A stretch of 64,000 bases of DNA, from assembly GCA_945913015.1 (NCBI GenBank), contig CAMECH010000004.1, forward strand, positions 1 through 64,000. The letters are read 5' to 3'. Of this stretch, positions 28,841 to 37,210 are shown piece by piece; the first letter of the stretch is position 1, and each line of letters opens with the position of its first letter. A program made the translations under genes and the position numbers. Under the pieces are notes generated by a model. It was not told where the DNA came from and did no database searches. It was given only the letters and a program-made list of their open reading frames with translations. The stretch is from an uncultured Bacteroides sp. (GTDB lineage: Bacteria > Bacillota > Clostridia > Lachnospirales > Lachnospiraceae).

Positions 28841-29606
28841 AGTTTCGCATGGCTTTTAGTGCGTTTTTTTCAAGCCTGCTGACCTGCGCCTGAGAGATAC
28901 CTACTTCGTTGGCAACCTCCATTTGTGTTTTGCCCTCAAAAAAACGAAGTTTTATTATATGGTGTTCTCTTTCCGGAAGCCGTGAGATTGCCTCGCTTAA
29001 AGCGATGTCTTCAACCCAGTTGTCTTCCTTGTTTTTCTTGTCACTTATCTGGTCCATGACGTAAAGCGTGTCACCACCCTCTGAAAACACAGGCTCATAA
29101 AGAGAAATCGGTGTCTGTATGGCATCGAGAGCCATAACTATATCTTCTTTGGGAATACCGACTTCGGCAGCTATTTCATTAACGGTAGGTTCTTTCTGGT
29201 TTCGTTTCATCAGACTTTCTTTGGCATAAATTGCTTTATACGCCGTGTCTCTAAGAGAGCGGCTGACACGGATGGAAGTATAATCCCTTAAGTAACGGCG
29301 CACCTCGCCGATTATCATGGGAACGGCATAGGTTGAAAACTTTACATTTTGAGAGATATCAAAATTATCTATTGCTTTCATCAGCCCGATGCAGCCAATC
29401 TGGAAAAGGTCGTCAGCATTTTCACCATTTCCCGAAAAACGTTGTATTACGCTTAATACCAGGCGGAGATTTCCTTTGATATAGCGTTCTCTGGCATCCT
29501 TGTCCCCTGCAAGTGCTTTCTTAAGTAATTCATCTTTTTCGTCATTTTTCAGCAATGGAAGAGAAGCTGTATTGACACCGCATATTTCTACTTTATAGAC
29601 AGCCAT
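28830..29606 (-). CDS. sigG: Sporulation sigma factor SigG
   Basis: Forespore-specific late sigma factor, 258 residues. The N-terminal KVEICGV is a SigG hallmark. Region 2 (NLRLVLSVIQRF, DDLFQIGCIGLMKAIDNFD), region 3 and region 4 (EREHHIIKLRFFEGKTQMEVANEVGIS) match the family throughout. ATG at 29606 follows GGAGG (29612-29616 on the plus strand). No sigE or spoIIGA lies beside it, unlike in Bacillus. Its 3' end is part of a 15-bp tandem repeat. Presence argues for a spore-forming ancestry. Confidence 0.96.
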   Translation of the reverse strand: MAVYKVEICGVNTASLPLLKNDEKDELLKKALAGDKDARERYIKGNLRLVLSVIQRFSGNGENADDLFQIGCIGLMKAIDNFDISQNVKFSTYAVPMIIGEVRRYLRDYTSIRVSRSLRDTAYKAIYAKESLMKRNQKEPTVNEIAAEVGIPKEDIVMALDAIQTPISLYEPVFSEGGDTLYVMDQISDKKNKEDNWVEDIALSEAISRLPEREHHIIKLRFFEGKTQMEVANEVGISQAQVSRLEKNALKAMRNYLS

Positions 29607-29722
29607 AAAAACCTCCAACGTTACATCTTTTACAAGATTAAGCATTGCCTTATTGCGGGGAAATATACTGTAAGAGATTGCCAGTATGAGCTAAATATTT
29701 TGTGCTAAATTGTGTATAAATA

Positions 29723-29751
29723 TTGATTATGCGCTTGTTTTGCGGTAAAAT
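29723..29751 (+). promoter_or_regulatory. Promoter of the lactonase-fold gene
   Basis: TTGATT (29723-29728), a 17-base spacer, TAAAAT (29746-29751), 49 bases before the start codon, in the divergent region with sigG. Confidence 0.65.
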
Positions 29752-29799
29752 AGAAACAATAAATTTACAATAATTTTTTGGAACGGAATGGAGATTGAT

Positions 29800-30852
29800 A
29801 TGTCAGATAAATATGTAGCATACGTGGGAGCTTATACTCATGAAAAAAGCAAAGGTATACATATCTATGATATGGATGTTGAAAAAGGTCTGCTTTATGA
29901 GCGCAGGGAGGTAGAGATTGACAATCCATCGTATGTTGTGCTTTCCAATGACGGAAGATTCCTGTATTCGATTTGTGATGCCGGTGTTGCGGCGTTCTGC
30001 ATTTTGCCTGATGGTGACCTTGAGATGATGAATGTTAAGTCGATTAACGGCATGAGAGGATGTCATCTGTCAGTGACAAGGGATAACAAATTTTTGTTTG
30101 TATCAGGATATCATGACGGTAAGATTACGGTTATGCATATTAACAGTGACGGAAGCATAGGCGTAATTGCAGATGAAGTTTTTCACAAGGGAATAGGAAG
30201 CGTTGCAGAACGCAATTTCAGACCGCATATAAGTAATGCGACACTTACGCCGGACGAGCAGTTGTTGTGCGTATGTGATTTGGGAATAGACCAGATTAAG
30301 CTGTATGAGTTTAATAACGTGACAGGGAAATTATCCCTTTATGACATAATCAGGACGCAGCTTGAGTCAGCCCCACGCGAAATCATTTTTTCACCGGACG
30401 GACGATATGCATATGTACTGTGTGAACTGAAGAATTATATTGATGTATATGAATGTACGGTTAATGAGGACGGAAAGAAGAGCTTTGAATTTATACAGAA
30501 TATATTTACACTCAGGAAAGACCACCGCGTGAACAGTGCGGCAACAGATATAATGATGACTAAGGACGGAAGTTACCTGCTTTGCTCCAACGCAGGAGAT
30601 AACAGTGTGACCATATACAATGTCAATAAGGAAACAGGAACACTTGCACCGTTGTCGTCACTTCCGATAAGCGGCGATTATCCGAAGTACATTAATCTCT
30701 TCCCGGATGAGAAGCATCTTATGTCAATGAATCATGACGGAAATTCAATCACACTTTTCAGTGTTCACTGGGACAGGGGACTTATTGTAATGAGTGGTAA
30801 GGATATAAGAATTTCAAAGCCTAATAATATGGTTATTAAGAAAATTGGATGA
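29800..30852 (+). CDS. Lactonase-family seven-bladed beta-propeller protein (6-phosphogluconolactonase-like)
   Basis: 350 residues with repeated beta-propeller blades (YVGAYTHEKSKGIHIYDM, PDGRYAYVLCE, TKDGSYLLCSN), the lactonase_7/YkgB type. Members include 6-phosphogluconolactonase, which would link with rpe in the pentose-phosphate route, but many are uncharacterised. There is no signal peptide, so it is cytoplasmic. ATG 29800 has GGAG (29790-29793) six bases upstream. The end overlaps the next gene (ATGA). Confidence 0.82.
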   Translation: MSDKYVAYVGAYTHEKSKGIHIYDMDVEKGLLYERREVEIDNPSYVVLSNDGRFLYSICDAGVAAFCILPDGDLEMMNVKSINGMRGCHLSVTRDNKFLFVSGYHDGKITVMHINSDGSIGVIADEVFHKGIGSVAERNFRPHISNATLTPDEQLLCVCDLGIDQIKLYEFNNVTGKLSLYDIIRTQLESAPREIIFSPDGRYAYVLCELKNYIDVYECTVNEDGKKSFEFIQNIFTLRKDHRVNSAATDIMMTKDGSYLLCSNAGDNSVTIYNVNKETGTLAPLSSLPISGDYPKYINLFPDEKHLMSMNHDGNSITLFSVHWDRGLIVMSGKDIRISKPNNMVIKKIG

Positions 30853-31799
30853 ATGCGATGACAAAAATTTATTGTGCACCTATGGAGGGGATTACGGGAT
30901 ATATATACAGAAATGCGCTCGATGAGTATTTCCCTTATCAGGACAGGTATTTTACACCATTTATCGCTACTAATCACAATAAGCTTTTCACATCAAGGGA
31001 GCTAAATGACATTCTTCCGGCAAATAACATGCCGGGCAACATTGTTCCGCAGCTTCTTTCAAATAACGCAGAGGATTTTATAAGGACGGCAAAGGAACTG
31101 AAAGAATATGGCTACACTGAGATTAATATAAATCTCGGGTGTCCGTCTCCAACGGTTGTTACCAAGAAAAAAGGAGCGGGATTTCTTGCGTTTCCGGATG
31201 AACTTGATGAATTCCTTGACAGAATATACGAAGCCGCTGATAAGGAAGATATAAGCATTTCAATTAAAACGAGAACAGGCATGACTTCTCCGGATGAATT
31301 TGCTGAGATTCTTGAGATTTATAACAGATATCCGGTTTCTGAGCTTATAATACATCCAAGAGTACAGGCTGATTTGTATAATAATACACCTGATTACAAT
31401 GTGTTTGAATATGCGCTTAAACATTCAAATGCCCCCGTTTGCTATAATGGGGACATTTTTACAAAAGCGGATTATGACAGACTTATGCAGCGTTTTCCTA
31501 TACTCGACAGGGTGATGTTTGGAAGAGGGCTGCTTAGAAATCCTGCGCTTGCAGGAGAGATTAAAGCGGGTATCAGACATGATAAGGCAGTGATTAAGAA
31601 ATTCCATGACTGCATTTACAGGGAATATTGCAAAATTATGCCGGGAGACCGAAATGTGCTGTTTAAGATGAAGGAACTTTGGTATTATATGATACAGAGC
31701 TTCGAGAACGGAGAGCATTATTACAAAAGAATACGCAAAACCCAGAGAAAATGTGATTACGAGAGCATAGTAAATGAGCTCTTTACTAAATGTTTATAA
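30849..31799 (+). CDS. tRNA-dihydrouridine synthase family protein
   Basis: A 316-residue FMN-dependent Dus TIM barrel reducing uridines in tRNA. The start CAPMEGITGYIYRNAL is the Dus N-terminal motif. NINLGCPSPTVVTKKKGAGF carries the catalytic Cys, and KTRTGM and NGDIFTKADYD are FMN-binding segments. The start at ATG 30849 overlaps the upstream stop; ATG 30858 is possible. The subfamily (DusA, B or C) is not decided here. Confidence 0.92.
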   Translation: MNAMTKIYCAPMEGITGYIYRNALDEYFPYQDRYFTPFIATNHNKLFTSRELNDILPANNMPGNIVPQLLSNNAEDFIRTAKELKEYGYTEININLGCPSPTVVTKKKGAGFLAFPDELDEFLDRIYEAADKEDISISIKTRTGMTSPDEFAEILEIYNRYPVSELIIHPRVQADLYNNTPDYNVFEYALKHSNAPVCYNGDIFTKADYDRLMQRFPILDRVMFGRGLLRNPALAGEIKAGIRHDKAVIKKFHDCIYREYCKIMPGDRNVLFKMKELWYYMIQSFENGEHYYKRIRKTQRKCDYESIVNELFTKCL

Positions 31800-31805
31800 T
31801 GCTGT

Positions 31806-32017
31806 TCAGACAATTGCGAAACTCATCTAATAACAGTACGAGTTGTACAATATAAACAATCCGCGAGCAGGATGCTTTGTACCCGTCGGTGCTTATATGC
31901 CGTATTGTGGCATATTATGCACCGCTACGAGGTACAAGCAGCGAAAGCGTGTACTGCGATGTATTGTTTATATTGTACAACCGTCGGTGAGTAAAGAAGA
32001 GTTTCGCAATTATCTGA
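31806..32017. repeat. 212-bp nested palindrome, MITE-like
   Basis: Terminal inverted repeats: TCAGACAATTGCGAAACTC (31806-31824) and its complement at 31999-32017, 18 of 19 matching, with the inner 13 exact. An inner perfect 19-bp pair lies at 31842-31860 and 31963-31981 (GTTGTACAATATAAACAAT). A central stem TATGCC/GGCATA (31896-31901, 31909-31914) is flanked by GGTGC/GCACC. The whole can fold as one long branched hairpin. No reading frame of note lies within. A diverged half copy occurs at 3216-3306. Confidence 0.88.
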
Positions 32018-32050
32018 TAAAGTCATTGATAAAGAGGAGGAAGAGAATTA

Positions 32051-32353
32051 ATGGTAAAGCATGTGATTTTGTGGAAGTTTAAGGATGAGCTGTCAGACGA
32101 AGAGAAAAAGGCAAGAGCTGTCGATGTGAAGAGAGGCCTTGAAGGGCTTTTGGGAAAGATTGACGGGCTTACAGACATCAGGGTTAATATTGACAAGCTT
32201 TCCACTTCTAATGCAGATATGATGCTGGATTCAACATTTGTATCAGAAGAGGCACTTCATGCATATGCTGTGCATCCTGAACATGTTAAGGTTGCTGATA
32301 CATTTGTAAGACCATATACGGCTGTAAGGATGTGTCTGGATTATATGGAGTAA
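32051..32353 (+). CDS. Dabb-domain (stress-responsive A/B barrel) protein
   Basis: A 100-residue dimeric alpha/beta-barrel protein: MVKHVILWKFKDE at the start, a long helix with LLGKIDGL, and VHPEHVKVADTFVRP near the end are standard Dabb features. Function in bacteria is unknown. A strong AGAGGAGGAAGAG precedes ATG 32051. It begins only 33 bases after the palindromic element, so its promoter may lie in or beyond that element. Confidence 0.9.
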   Translation: MVKHVILWKFKDELSDEEKKARAVDVKRGLEGLLGKIDGLTDIRVNIDKLSTSNADMMLDSTFVSEEALHAYAVHPEHVKVADTFVRPYTAVRMCLDYME

Positions 32354-32421
32354 CGGACTCCGGAAACAATTGAAAATTGCGGAATAATATGTATTAAAGA
32401 CATTTTGTGCAGAGGTAACAT

Positions 32422-32679
32422 ATGCGTATCTGTGATTTTCATGACAAAGAGGTTGTTAATATTAAAGACGGCTGCATACTCGGATGCGTGGCAGATGTTG
32501 ATTTTGACTGCAAGACCGGCTGTATCTGCGCGCTTGTTGTGCCGGGACCGTCAAAGCTGTGCGGACTGTTCGGACGTGATGTGGAATATGTAATTCCGTT
32601 TAAATGCGTTGTGAACATCGGGGCAGATGTTATTCTTGTGGATGTGGTACTTGAGAAGGTTACATTTAGATGTAACTGA
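32422..32679 (+). CDS. YlmC/YmxH-family PRC-barrel protein
   Basis: 85 residues with the family pattern: RICDFHDKEVVNIKDGCILG at the start, a LVVPGP core and VIPFKCVVNIGADVILVDV at the end. YlmC/YmxH proteins are small PRC-barrel proteins associated with sporulation in Bacillus and Clostridia; biochemical function is unknown. ATG 32422 follows AGAGG. Family members normally read IPW where this one has IPF. Confidence 0.85.
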   Translation: MRICDFHDKEVVNIKDGCILGCVADVDFDCKTGCICALVVPGPSKLCGLFGRDVEYVIPFKCVVNIGADVILVDVVLEKVTFRCN

Positions 32680-32687
32680 TGTTTTTG

Positions 32688-32716
32688 TTGACCGTATAAA
32701 TGCTATAAATTATAAT
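32688..32716 (+). promoter_or_regulatory. Promoter of nrdR
   Basis: TTGACC (32688-32693), a 17-base spacer, TATAAT (32711-32716); start codon 30 bases later. No pair of NrdR boxes was recognised. Confidence 0.85.
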
Positions 32717-32745
32717 ACTAGTGAATACGTGGGGAGGTACGAAGA

Positions 32746-33192
32746 ATGAAGTGTCCTTATTGTGGCAAGGAAGATTCCAGGGTTATGGATTCAAGACCTA
32801 CTGATGATGGTTCAATCAGAAGAAGGCGTCAGTGTGATTCATGCGGTAAGCGTTTTACAACTTATGAGAAGGTGGAGACAGTACCGCTTATCGTAATTAA
32901 AAAGGACAGCAAAAGAGAGCCTTACGACAGAAAGAAAATTGTTGCAGGTATCGTAAGGGCTTGTTATAAGAGACCGGTTTCAATCGACCAGATTAATGAG
33001 ATGGTTGACGAGATTGAGACGGGGATTTTTAACAGCGGTGAGAAAGAGATACCGACAACACAGATTGGTGAAATAGTTATGGATCATCTTAAAGATCTCG
33101 ATGCGGTTGCATATGTAAGATTTGCATCGGTTTATCGTGAATTTAAAGATGTCAATACATTTATGGATGAATTAAAGAAATTCTTAAATTAG
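32746..33192 (+). CDS. nrdR: Transcriptional repressor NrdR
   Basis: Represses ribonucleotide reductase genes when (d)ATP fills its ATP-cone. 148 residues: zinc ribbon at 3-34 (CPYC ... CDSC) with RRRRQC DNA contacts, then the ATP-cone at about 49-139 ([16 protein letters not shown]). Length and sequence are typical. It has its own promoter and a hairpin after the stop. Confidence 0.98.
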   Translation: MKCPYCGKEDSRVMDSRPTDDGSIRRRRQCDSCGKRFTTYEKVETVPLIVIKKDSKREPYDRKKIVAGIVRACYKRPVSIDQINEMVDEIETGIFNSGEKEIPTTQIGEIVMDHLKDLDAVAYVRFASVYREFKDVNTFMDELKKFLN

Positions 33193-33204
33193 CAGATTAT
33201 GAGG

Positions 33205-33232
33205 GACAGGCTGCCATCGGCAGTCTGTCTTT
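33205..33232 (+). terminator. Stem-loop after nrdR
   Basis: An 11-bp stem (33205-33215 and 33219-33229, one G-U pair, ATC loop) followed by only TTT. Probably a weak or partial terminator that overlaps the leader of the yqeG-aro operon. Confidence 0.6.
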
Positions 33233-33244
33233 AGGTGGATATTT

Positions 33245-33742
33245 ATGGCATTGTTTGAAAGATTTTATCCGTACGCATATGAAGATTCAGCCTATGAGCT
33301 GGATTATGAAGAACTGTACGGACAAGGCTTCAGAGGTATTATATTTGATATTGACAACACACTTGTAGAACATGGCAGAGCAGCGGATTTGCGCTCAGTT
33401 GAACTGTTTGAAAGACTGAGGAATATAGGCTTTAAAACCTGTGTTATCTCTAATAATAAAGAGCCGCGTGTAGCATCATTTGCAAATGAGGTACAGACAC
33501 TGTATATTTACAAGGCAGGAAAGCCGTCTGTGAAGAATTATATCAAGGCAATGGAACTTATGGAGACGGACAGGCAGACAACTTTTTTTGTAGGCGACCA
33601 GATTTTTACTGATGTATGGGGCGCCAACAGAACCGGAATCAGGACATACCTTGTGAAGCCAATCGATGCGCATGAGGAAATACAGATTGTTTTAAAGAGA
33701 TATCTTGAAAATATTGTTTTATGGTTCTATAAAAGGCGATAA
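33245..33742 (+). CDS. YqeG-family HAD-superfamily (IIIA) phosphatase
   Basis: 165 residues. HAD motif I is FDIDNTLVEHG (both catalytic Asp), motif II ISNN and motif IV GDQIFTDVWGAN. YqeG-like proteins include phosphatidylglycerophosphate phosphatases. In Bacillus the gene heads a cluster with aroE, as here, where aroE follows 17 bases later. Confidence 0.92.
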   Translation: MALFERFYPYAYEDSAYELDYEELYGQGFRGIIFDIDNTLVEHGRAADLRSVELFERLRNIGFKTCVISNNKEPRVASFANEVQTLYIYKAGKPSVKNYIKAMELMETDRQTTFFVGDQIFTDVWGANRTGIRTYLVKPIDAHEEIQIVLKRYLENIVLWFYKRR

Positions 33743-33759
33743 AAGGAATTGGAGAGCTT

Positions 33760-34659
33760 ATGAAGGATATTAAAGGAACTACAAAGGTGTGCGGAATTAT
33801 CGGAAATCCGGTAGGACATTCAATATCACCAATCCTGCAGAATACGCTGGCAGATTTAACAGGAATTGAACTTGTGTATGTGCCGTTTAAGGTAGAGGCA
33901 GAGGATGTTACCGCAGCGGTAAAGGGAGCTTATGATTTAAATATATTTGGAATGAATGTTACGGTTCCGCATAAGAGCAATGTTATTAAAGCTCTTGCGG
34001 ATATCGACCCGTTAGCGGAAAGTATTGGCGCAGTAAATACGCTGGTGCGTACGGAAGGTGGCTATAAGGGTTATAACACTGATATACTGGGGCTGAAAAG
34101 AGAGCTTGACGAGGCAGGAATAAATCTTTGCGGCAATGAGGTGATTATTCTTGGCGCAGGCGGTGCGGCAAGGGCGATAGCGTTCCTTTGTGCCGGTGAA
34201 AATGCATCAAAGGTTTATATTCTTAACAGGACTGTTGAAAAGGCAGAAAGCATTGCTGCAGCGGTCAATTCACATTTTGGGAAAGATGTGGCACAGGCAA
34301 TGGATATTGCGGAGTATAAAAAGCTTAACGGCAATTCCTATATATGCATCCAGACGACAAGCGTAGGCTTGTATCCGAATGTGGATGCGGCACCTGTTGA
34401 GGATATGGAGTTTTATGACAGAATCAAAGCAGGTGTTGATATTATTTATAATCCGTCAGAAACAAGGTTTATGAAACTGTTGAAGCAATCGGGCGGAAGC
34501 GGATTTGACGGCGGGGAAAAGAAAGCCTGCAACGGTCTTAAGATGCTTCTGTATCAGGGAGTCAGTGCATTTGAACTCTGGAATGATGTAAAAATAAGTG
34601 ACAGTCAGGCTGCAATTGTATATGAGGCCATGAAAAAGGAGATGGGTATTCATGACTGA
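33760..34659 (+). CDS. aroE: Shikimate dehydrogenase
   Basis: NADPH-dependent reduction of 3-dehydroshikimate. 299 residues with GNPVGHSISPILQN, the catalytic Lys in NVTVPHKSNV, NTDILGLKREL and the GAGGAARA nucleotide loop. GGAGAG precedes ATG 33760. It overlaps aroK by eight bases. Slightly longer than the E. coli enzyme, within family range. Confidence 0.97.
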   Translation: MKDIKGTTKVCGIIGNPVGHSISPILQNTLADLTGIELVYVPFKVEAEDVTAAVKGAYDLNIFGMNVTVPHKSNVIKALADIDPLAESIGAVNTLVRTEGGYKGYNTDILGLKRELDEAGINLCGNEVIILGAGGAARAIAFLCAGENASKVYILNRTVEKAESIAAAVNSHFGKDVAQAMDIAEYKKLNGNSYICIQTTSVGLYPNVDAAPVEDMEFYDRIKAGVDIIYNPSETRFMKLLKQSGGSGFDGGEKKACNGLKMLLYQGVSAFELWNDVKISDSQAAIVYEAMKKEMGIHD

Positions 34660-35170
34660 TAAAGGAAATATTGTGCTCATAGGTTTCATGGGGGCAGGAA
34701 AAACTACGATAGGACAATGGATTTCGCAGAATCTGAATATGCAGTATGTCGATACTGATGATTACATAGAAAATGCTGAAGGCATGATTATCAATGATAT
34801 TTTTGCAGACAGGGGAGAAGAGTATTTTCGCGACCTTGAGACGAAGGCTCTTGAAGATTTGTGCGGTAAGCTTGACGGAGCAGTTGTGTCAGCAGGCGGC
34901 GGAATGCCGGTAAGGGAAAAGAACAGACAGTTAATGAAGCAGCTGGGAACGGTAGTATATCTCAGAGCACCCGAAGATGAGCTTGCAAGGCGGCTTGAAG
35001 GTGATACCAAGCGCCCGATGCTTGCTAACACGGACTTGCGTTCAAGAATTCATGAACTGATGGAAAAGCGCGAGGAATATTATCTTGATGCGGCAGATTT
35101 GATTATTGATACGCCCGGTAAATCAATGGAGAAGCTGTACAATGAAATTGAAGACTATATTGTAAAATAA
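34652..35170 (+). CDS. aroK: Shikimate kinase
   Basis: Phosphorylates shikimate with ATP. 172 residues: Walker A GFMGAGKTT near 11-19, DTDDYIE, FRDLETKAL, SAGGGMPVREK and the lid TKRPML. Start codon within aroE; 24 bases to aroQ. Confidence 0.97.
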   Translation: MTDKGNIVLIGFMGAGKTTIGQWISQNLNMQYVDTDDYIENAEGMIINDIFADRGEEYFRDLETKALEDLCGKLDGAVVSAGGGMPVREKNRQLMKQLGTVVYLRAPEDELARRLEGDTKRPMLANTDLRSRIHELMEKREEYYLDAADLIIDTPGKSMEKLYNEIEDYIVK

Positions 35171-35194
35171 TATATCAGGTAAAAGGAGACATTT

Positions 35195-35629
35195 ATGAAA
35201 ATTCTTGTTATTAACGGACCTAATATTAATTTTCTGGGGATACGCGAAAAAGGGATTTACGGAACTCAGAATTATGATGCACTTGTTGAAATGATTAACA
35301 ACAAGGCAAAAGAGCTTGGAGTGGAAGTCGAGGTTTATCAAAATAACGGCGAGGGTGCCATCATTGATAAAATTCAGGCTGCCTACAATGAAAATGTTGA
35401 CGGCATTATAATTAATCCGGGAGCATACACTCATTACAGCTATGCAATACGTGATGCACTTGCTTCGTTTGAGGGTATTCCCAAGATAGAAGTACACATT
35501 TCAAATGTACATAAAAGAGAAGAATTCAGACATGTTTCTGTAACGGCTCCGTCATGTACAGGCCAGATTGTGGGGCTTGGACTTAACGGATATCTGCTTG
35601 CAATGGAGGCGATAGTTAATGGAATTTGA
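35195..35629 (+). CDS. aroQ: 3-dehydroquinate dehydratase, type II
   Basis: A dodecameric type II enzyme of 144 residues. VINGPNINFLGIREKGIYG carries the active-site Arg and Tyr, NPGAYTHYSYAIRDAL the catalytic His, and HISNVHKREEFRH the substrate-binding segment. The loop usually reading NHEG is NGEG here, within known variation. Overlaps the aminotransferase start by 11 bases. AroB, AroA and AroC are not in the window. Confidence 0.97.
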   Translation: MKILVINGPNINFLGIREKGIYGTQNYDALVEMINNKAKELGVEVEVYQNNGEGAIIDKIQAAYNENVDGIIINPGAYTHYSYAIRDALASFEGIPKIEVHISNVHKREEFRHVSVTAPSCTGQIVGLGLNGYLLAMEAIVNGI

Positions 35630-36791
35630 GTTCTCTGACAAGGCATTGAGCTTTCAGCCGAATATTTTTAATATACTTAATGATAAGAAGAACGAACTTA
35701 TTAAAGCGGGCAGAAAGGTTTATAACTTTTCGGTTGGAACACCTGATTTTAAGCCTGATGATCATATTATGAAGGCAGTCTGCGAGGCGGCAAAAGACCC
35801 TGATAATTACAAATATTCGCTGGCGGATTCTGATGAGATGACGGAGGCTGTCATAGCGTGGTACAGGCGCAGATACAATGTTGAACTCTCGACGGAAGAG
35901 ATAATGAGCGTTGCAGGAACACAGGAAGGTATGGGACATATTGCACTTACAATGTGTAATGAAGGAGACATTGTTCTTGCTCCCAATCCCGGATATCCTA
36001 TATTTGAAACAGGACCATATCTTAACGGCGCAAGGATTGAATATTACAATCTCTATAAAGAGAACGGATACCTGCCAAAGCTTGAGCAGATTGATGAGGA
36101 TATTGCTGCACGTGCAAAGATGATGGTTGTATCATATCCGCTTAATCCTGTATGTGTATGTGCACCAAGAAGTTTTTACGAGCAGCTTGTTGAATTTGCA
36201 AGAAAGTATAATATACTTATAGTCAATGATAATGCGTATTCGGAGATTATATATGACGGAAGGGAAAGCCTTTCTTTTCTTGAAATACCCGGGGCGAAGG
36301 AAGTCGGAGTGGAATTTAATTCGCTTTCCAAATCATACAATGTCACAGGAATGCGCATTTCGTATCTGCTTGGCAATGCTGAGGTTATCAATAAATATAA
36401 GACAATACGTTCACAGTATGATTACGGAATGAGCTATATTGCACAGAAGGCTGCTGTTGCGGCACTTAACGGACCTCAGGACAGCGTTGCGGTTAACAGG
36501 GAAAGATATCAGGAAAGAAGAGATGCTTTGTGTGGCGGTCTTCGTTCAATCGGATGGAATGTGCCTGATTCACAGGGAACGATGTTTGTGTGGGCACCGC
36601 TTCCGGCAGGTTATGAAAACTCCGAAAAATTCTGCATGGACCTTCTTGAAAACACAGGCATCATCTGTACGCCGGGCAGTTCATTCGGCTCAAACGGTGA
36701 AGGGTATGTAAGATTTGCACTTGTATATCCTGTTGAAGTGATAAATGAGGCGGTAAAGGTTGCAGGTAAGTGGCTTGAAAGCCTGTGCTAA
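35619..36791 (+). CDS. Class I/II PLP-dependent aminotransferase
   Basis: 390 residues of the fold-type I aspartate-aminotransferase superfamily. Seen: SVGTPDFKPDDHI, AGTQEGMGHIAL, PNPGYPIFETG, the NDNAYSEIIYDG cofactor Asp/Tyr segment, the Schiff-base Lys in NSLSKSYNVTGMRI and the C-terminal VRFALVYP with the carboxylate-binding Arg. Translation is coupled to aroQ, which suggests an aromatic aminotransferase. The sequence also resembles LL-diaminopimelate aminotransferase-like enzymes, which would serve the m-DAP wall. Substrate is undecided. Confidence 0.9.
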   Translation: MEFEFSDKALSFQPNIFNILNDKKNELIKAGRKVYNFSVGTPDFKPDDHIMKAVCEAAKDPDNYKYSLADSDEMTEAVIAWYRRRYNVELSTEEIMSVAGTQEGMGHIALTMCNEGDIVLAPNPGYPIFETGPYLNGARIEYYNLYKENGYLPKLEQIDEDIAARAKMMVVSYPLNPVCVCAPRSFYEQLVEFARKYNILIVNDNAYSEIIYDGRESLSFLEIPGAKEVGVEFNSLSKSYNVTGMRISYLLGNAEVINKYKTIRSQYDYGMSYIAQKAAVAALNGPQDSVAVNRERYQERRDALCGGLRSIGWNVPDSQGTMFVWAPLPAGYENSEKFCMDLLENTGIICTPGSSFGSNGEGYVRFALVYPVEVINEAVKVAGKWLESLC

Positions 36792-36836
36792 TACAGTCAG
36801 CACTCAACGAGCACTCAGACAGTCAGCGGACATTGC

Positions 36837-36865
36837 TTGACAAGTCAGGATGCATGTGTTATTTT
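36837..36865 (+). promoter_or_regulatory. Promoter of the FMN riboswitch-ribU unit
   Basis: TTGACA (36837-36842), a 17-base spacer, TATTTT (36860-36865). The aptamer begins about 45 bases after the predicted start of transcription. Confidence 0.6.
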
Positions 36866-36915
36866 ATATAAGCATTGCAATGTAACAATTTAATATTGAA
36901 GATAGAGTTTAACTC

Positions 36916-37060
36916 CACCTTCAGGGCAAAGTGAGAATTTCGTAAATATTACAGGAATTCAATTCTTGACCGGCGGTATAGTCCGCGAACCTCTATATAA
37001 GTTTAGAGGCCGATTGGGTGTAATTCCCGAACCGACAGTATAGTCTGGATGAAAGAAGTG
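36916..37060 (+). promoter_or_regulatory. FMN riboswitch (RFN element)
   Basis: The conserved core is readable: CAGGGCAAAGTGAG, TGACCGGCGGTATAGTCCGCGA split over 36967-36988, TAATTCCCGAACCGACAGT and AGTCTGGATG-AAGAAG. P1 pairs CACCTTC (36916-36922) with GAAGTG at the end. The second stem carries an extra, roughly 20-base extension (about 36938-36960) pairing AGAATT with AATTCTT. FMN binding should favour the terminator at 37080-37109 and shut off ribU. Confidence 0.95.
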
Positions 37061-37079
37061 TAAGTGTCGGTATGACTAT

Positions 37080-37109
37080 GCCCTGTATATGTGTATACAG
37101 GGCTTTTTT
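37080..37109 (+). terminator. Riboswitch-controlled terminator before ribU
   Basis: A perfect 10-bp stem GCCCTGTATA (37080-37089) and TATACAGGGC (37094-37103) with a TGTG loop, followed by TTTTTT (37104-37109). Between here and the start codon lies a smaller GCCG/CGGC hairpin near 37171-37186. Confidence 0.93.
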
Positions 37110-37210
37110 ATTAATCTGAATACATATTACAGGTTAGTTAATCCATATTTAATTAAGGCGCTTACATGCCGGATGGCCGTTAGAAAGCGGCACGGCGGAA
37201 AGGAGAAAAA

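Noticed and set aside
35330..35365. Loss of the NHEG residue in AroQ (NGEG)
   Set aside because: This position varies among active type II dehydroquinases; the Tyr, Arg and His of the active site are intact.
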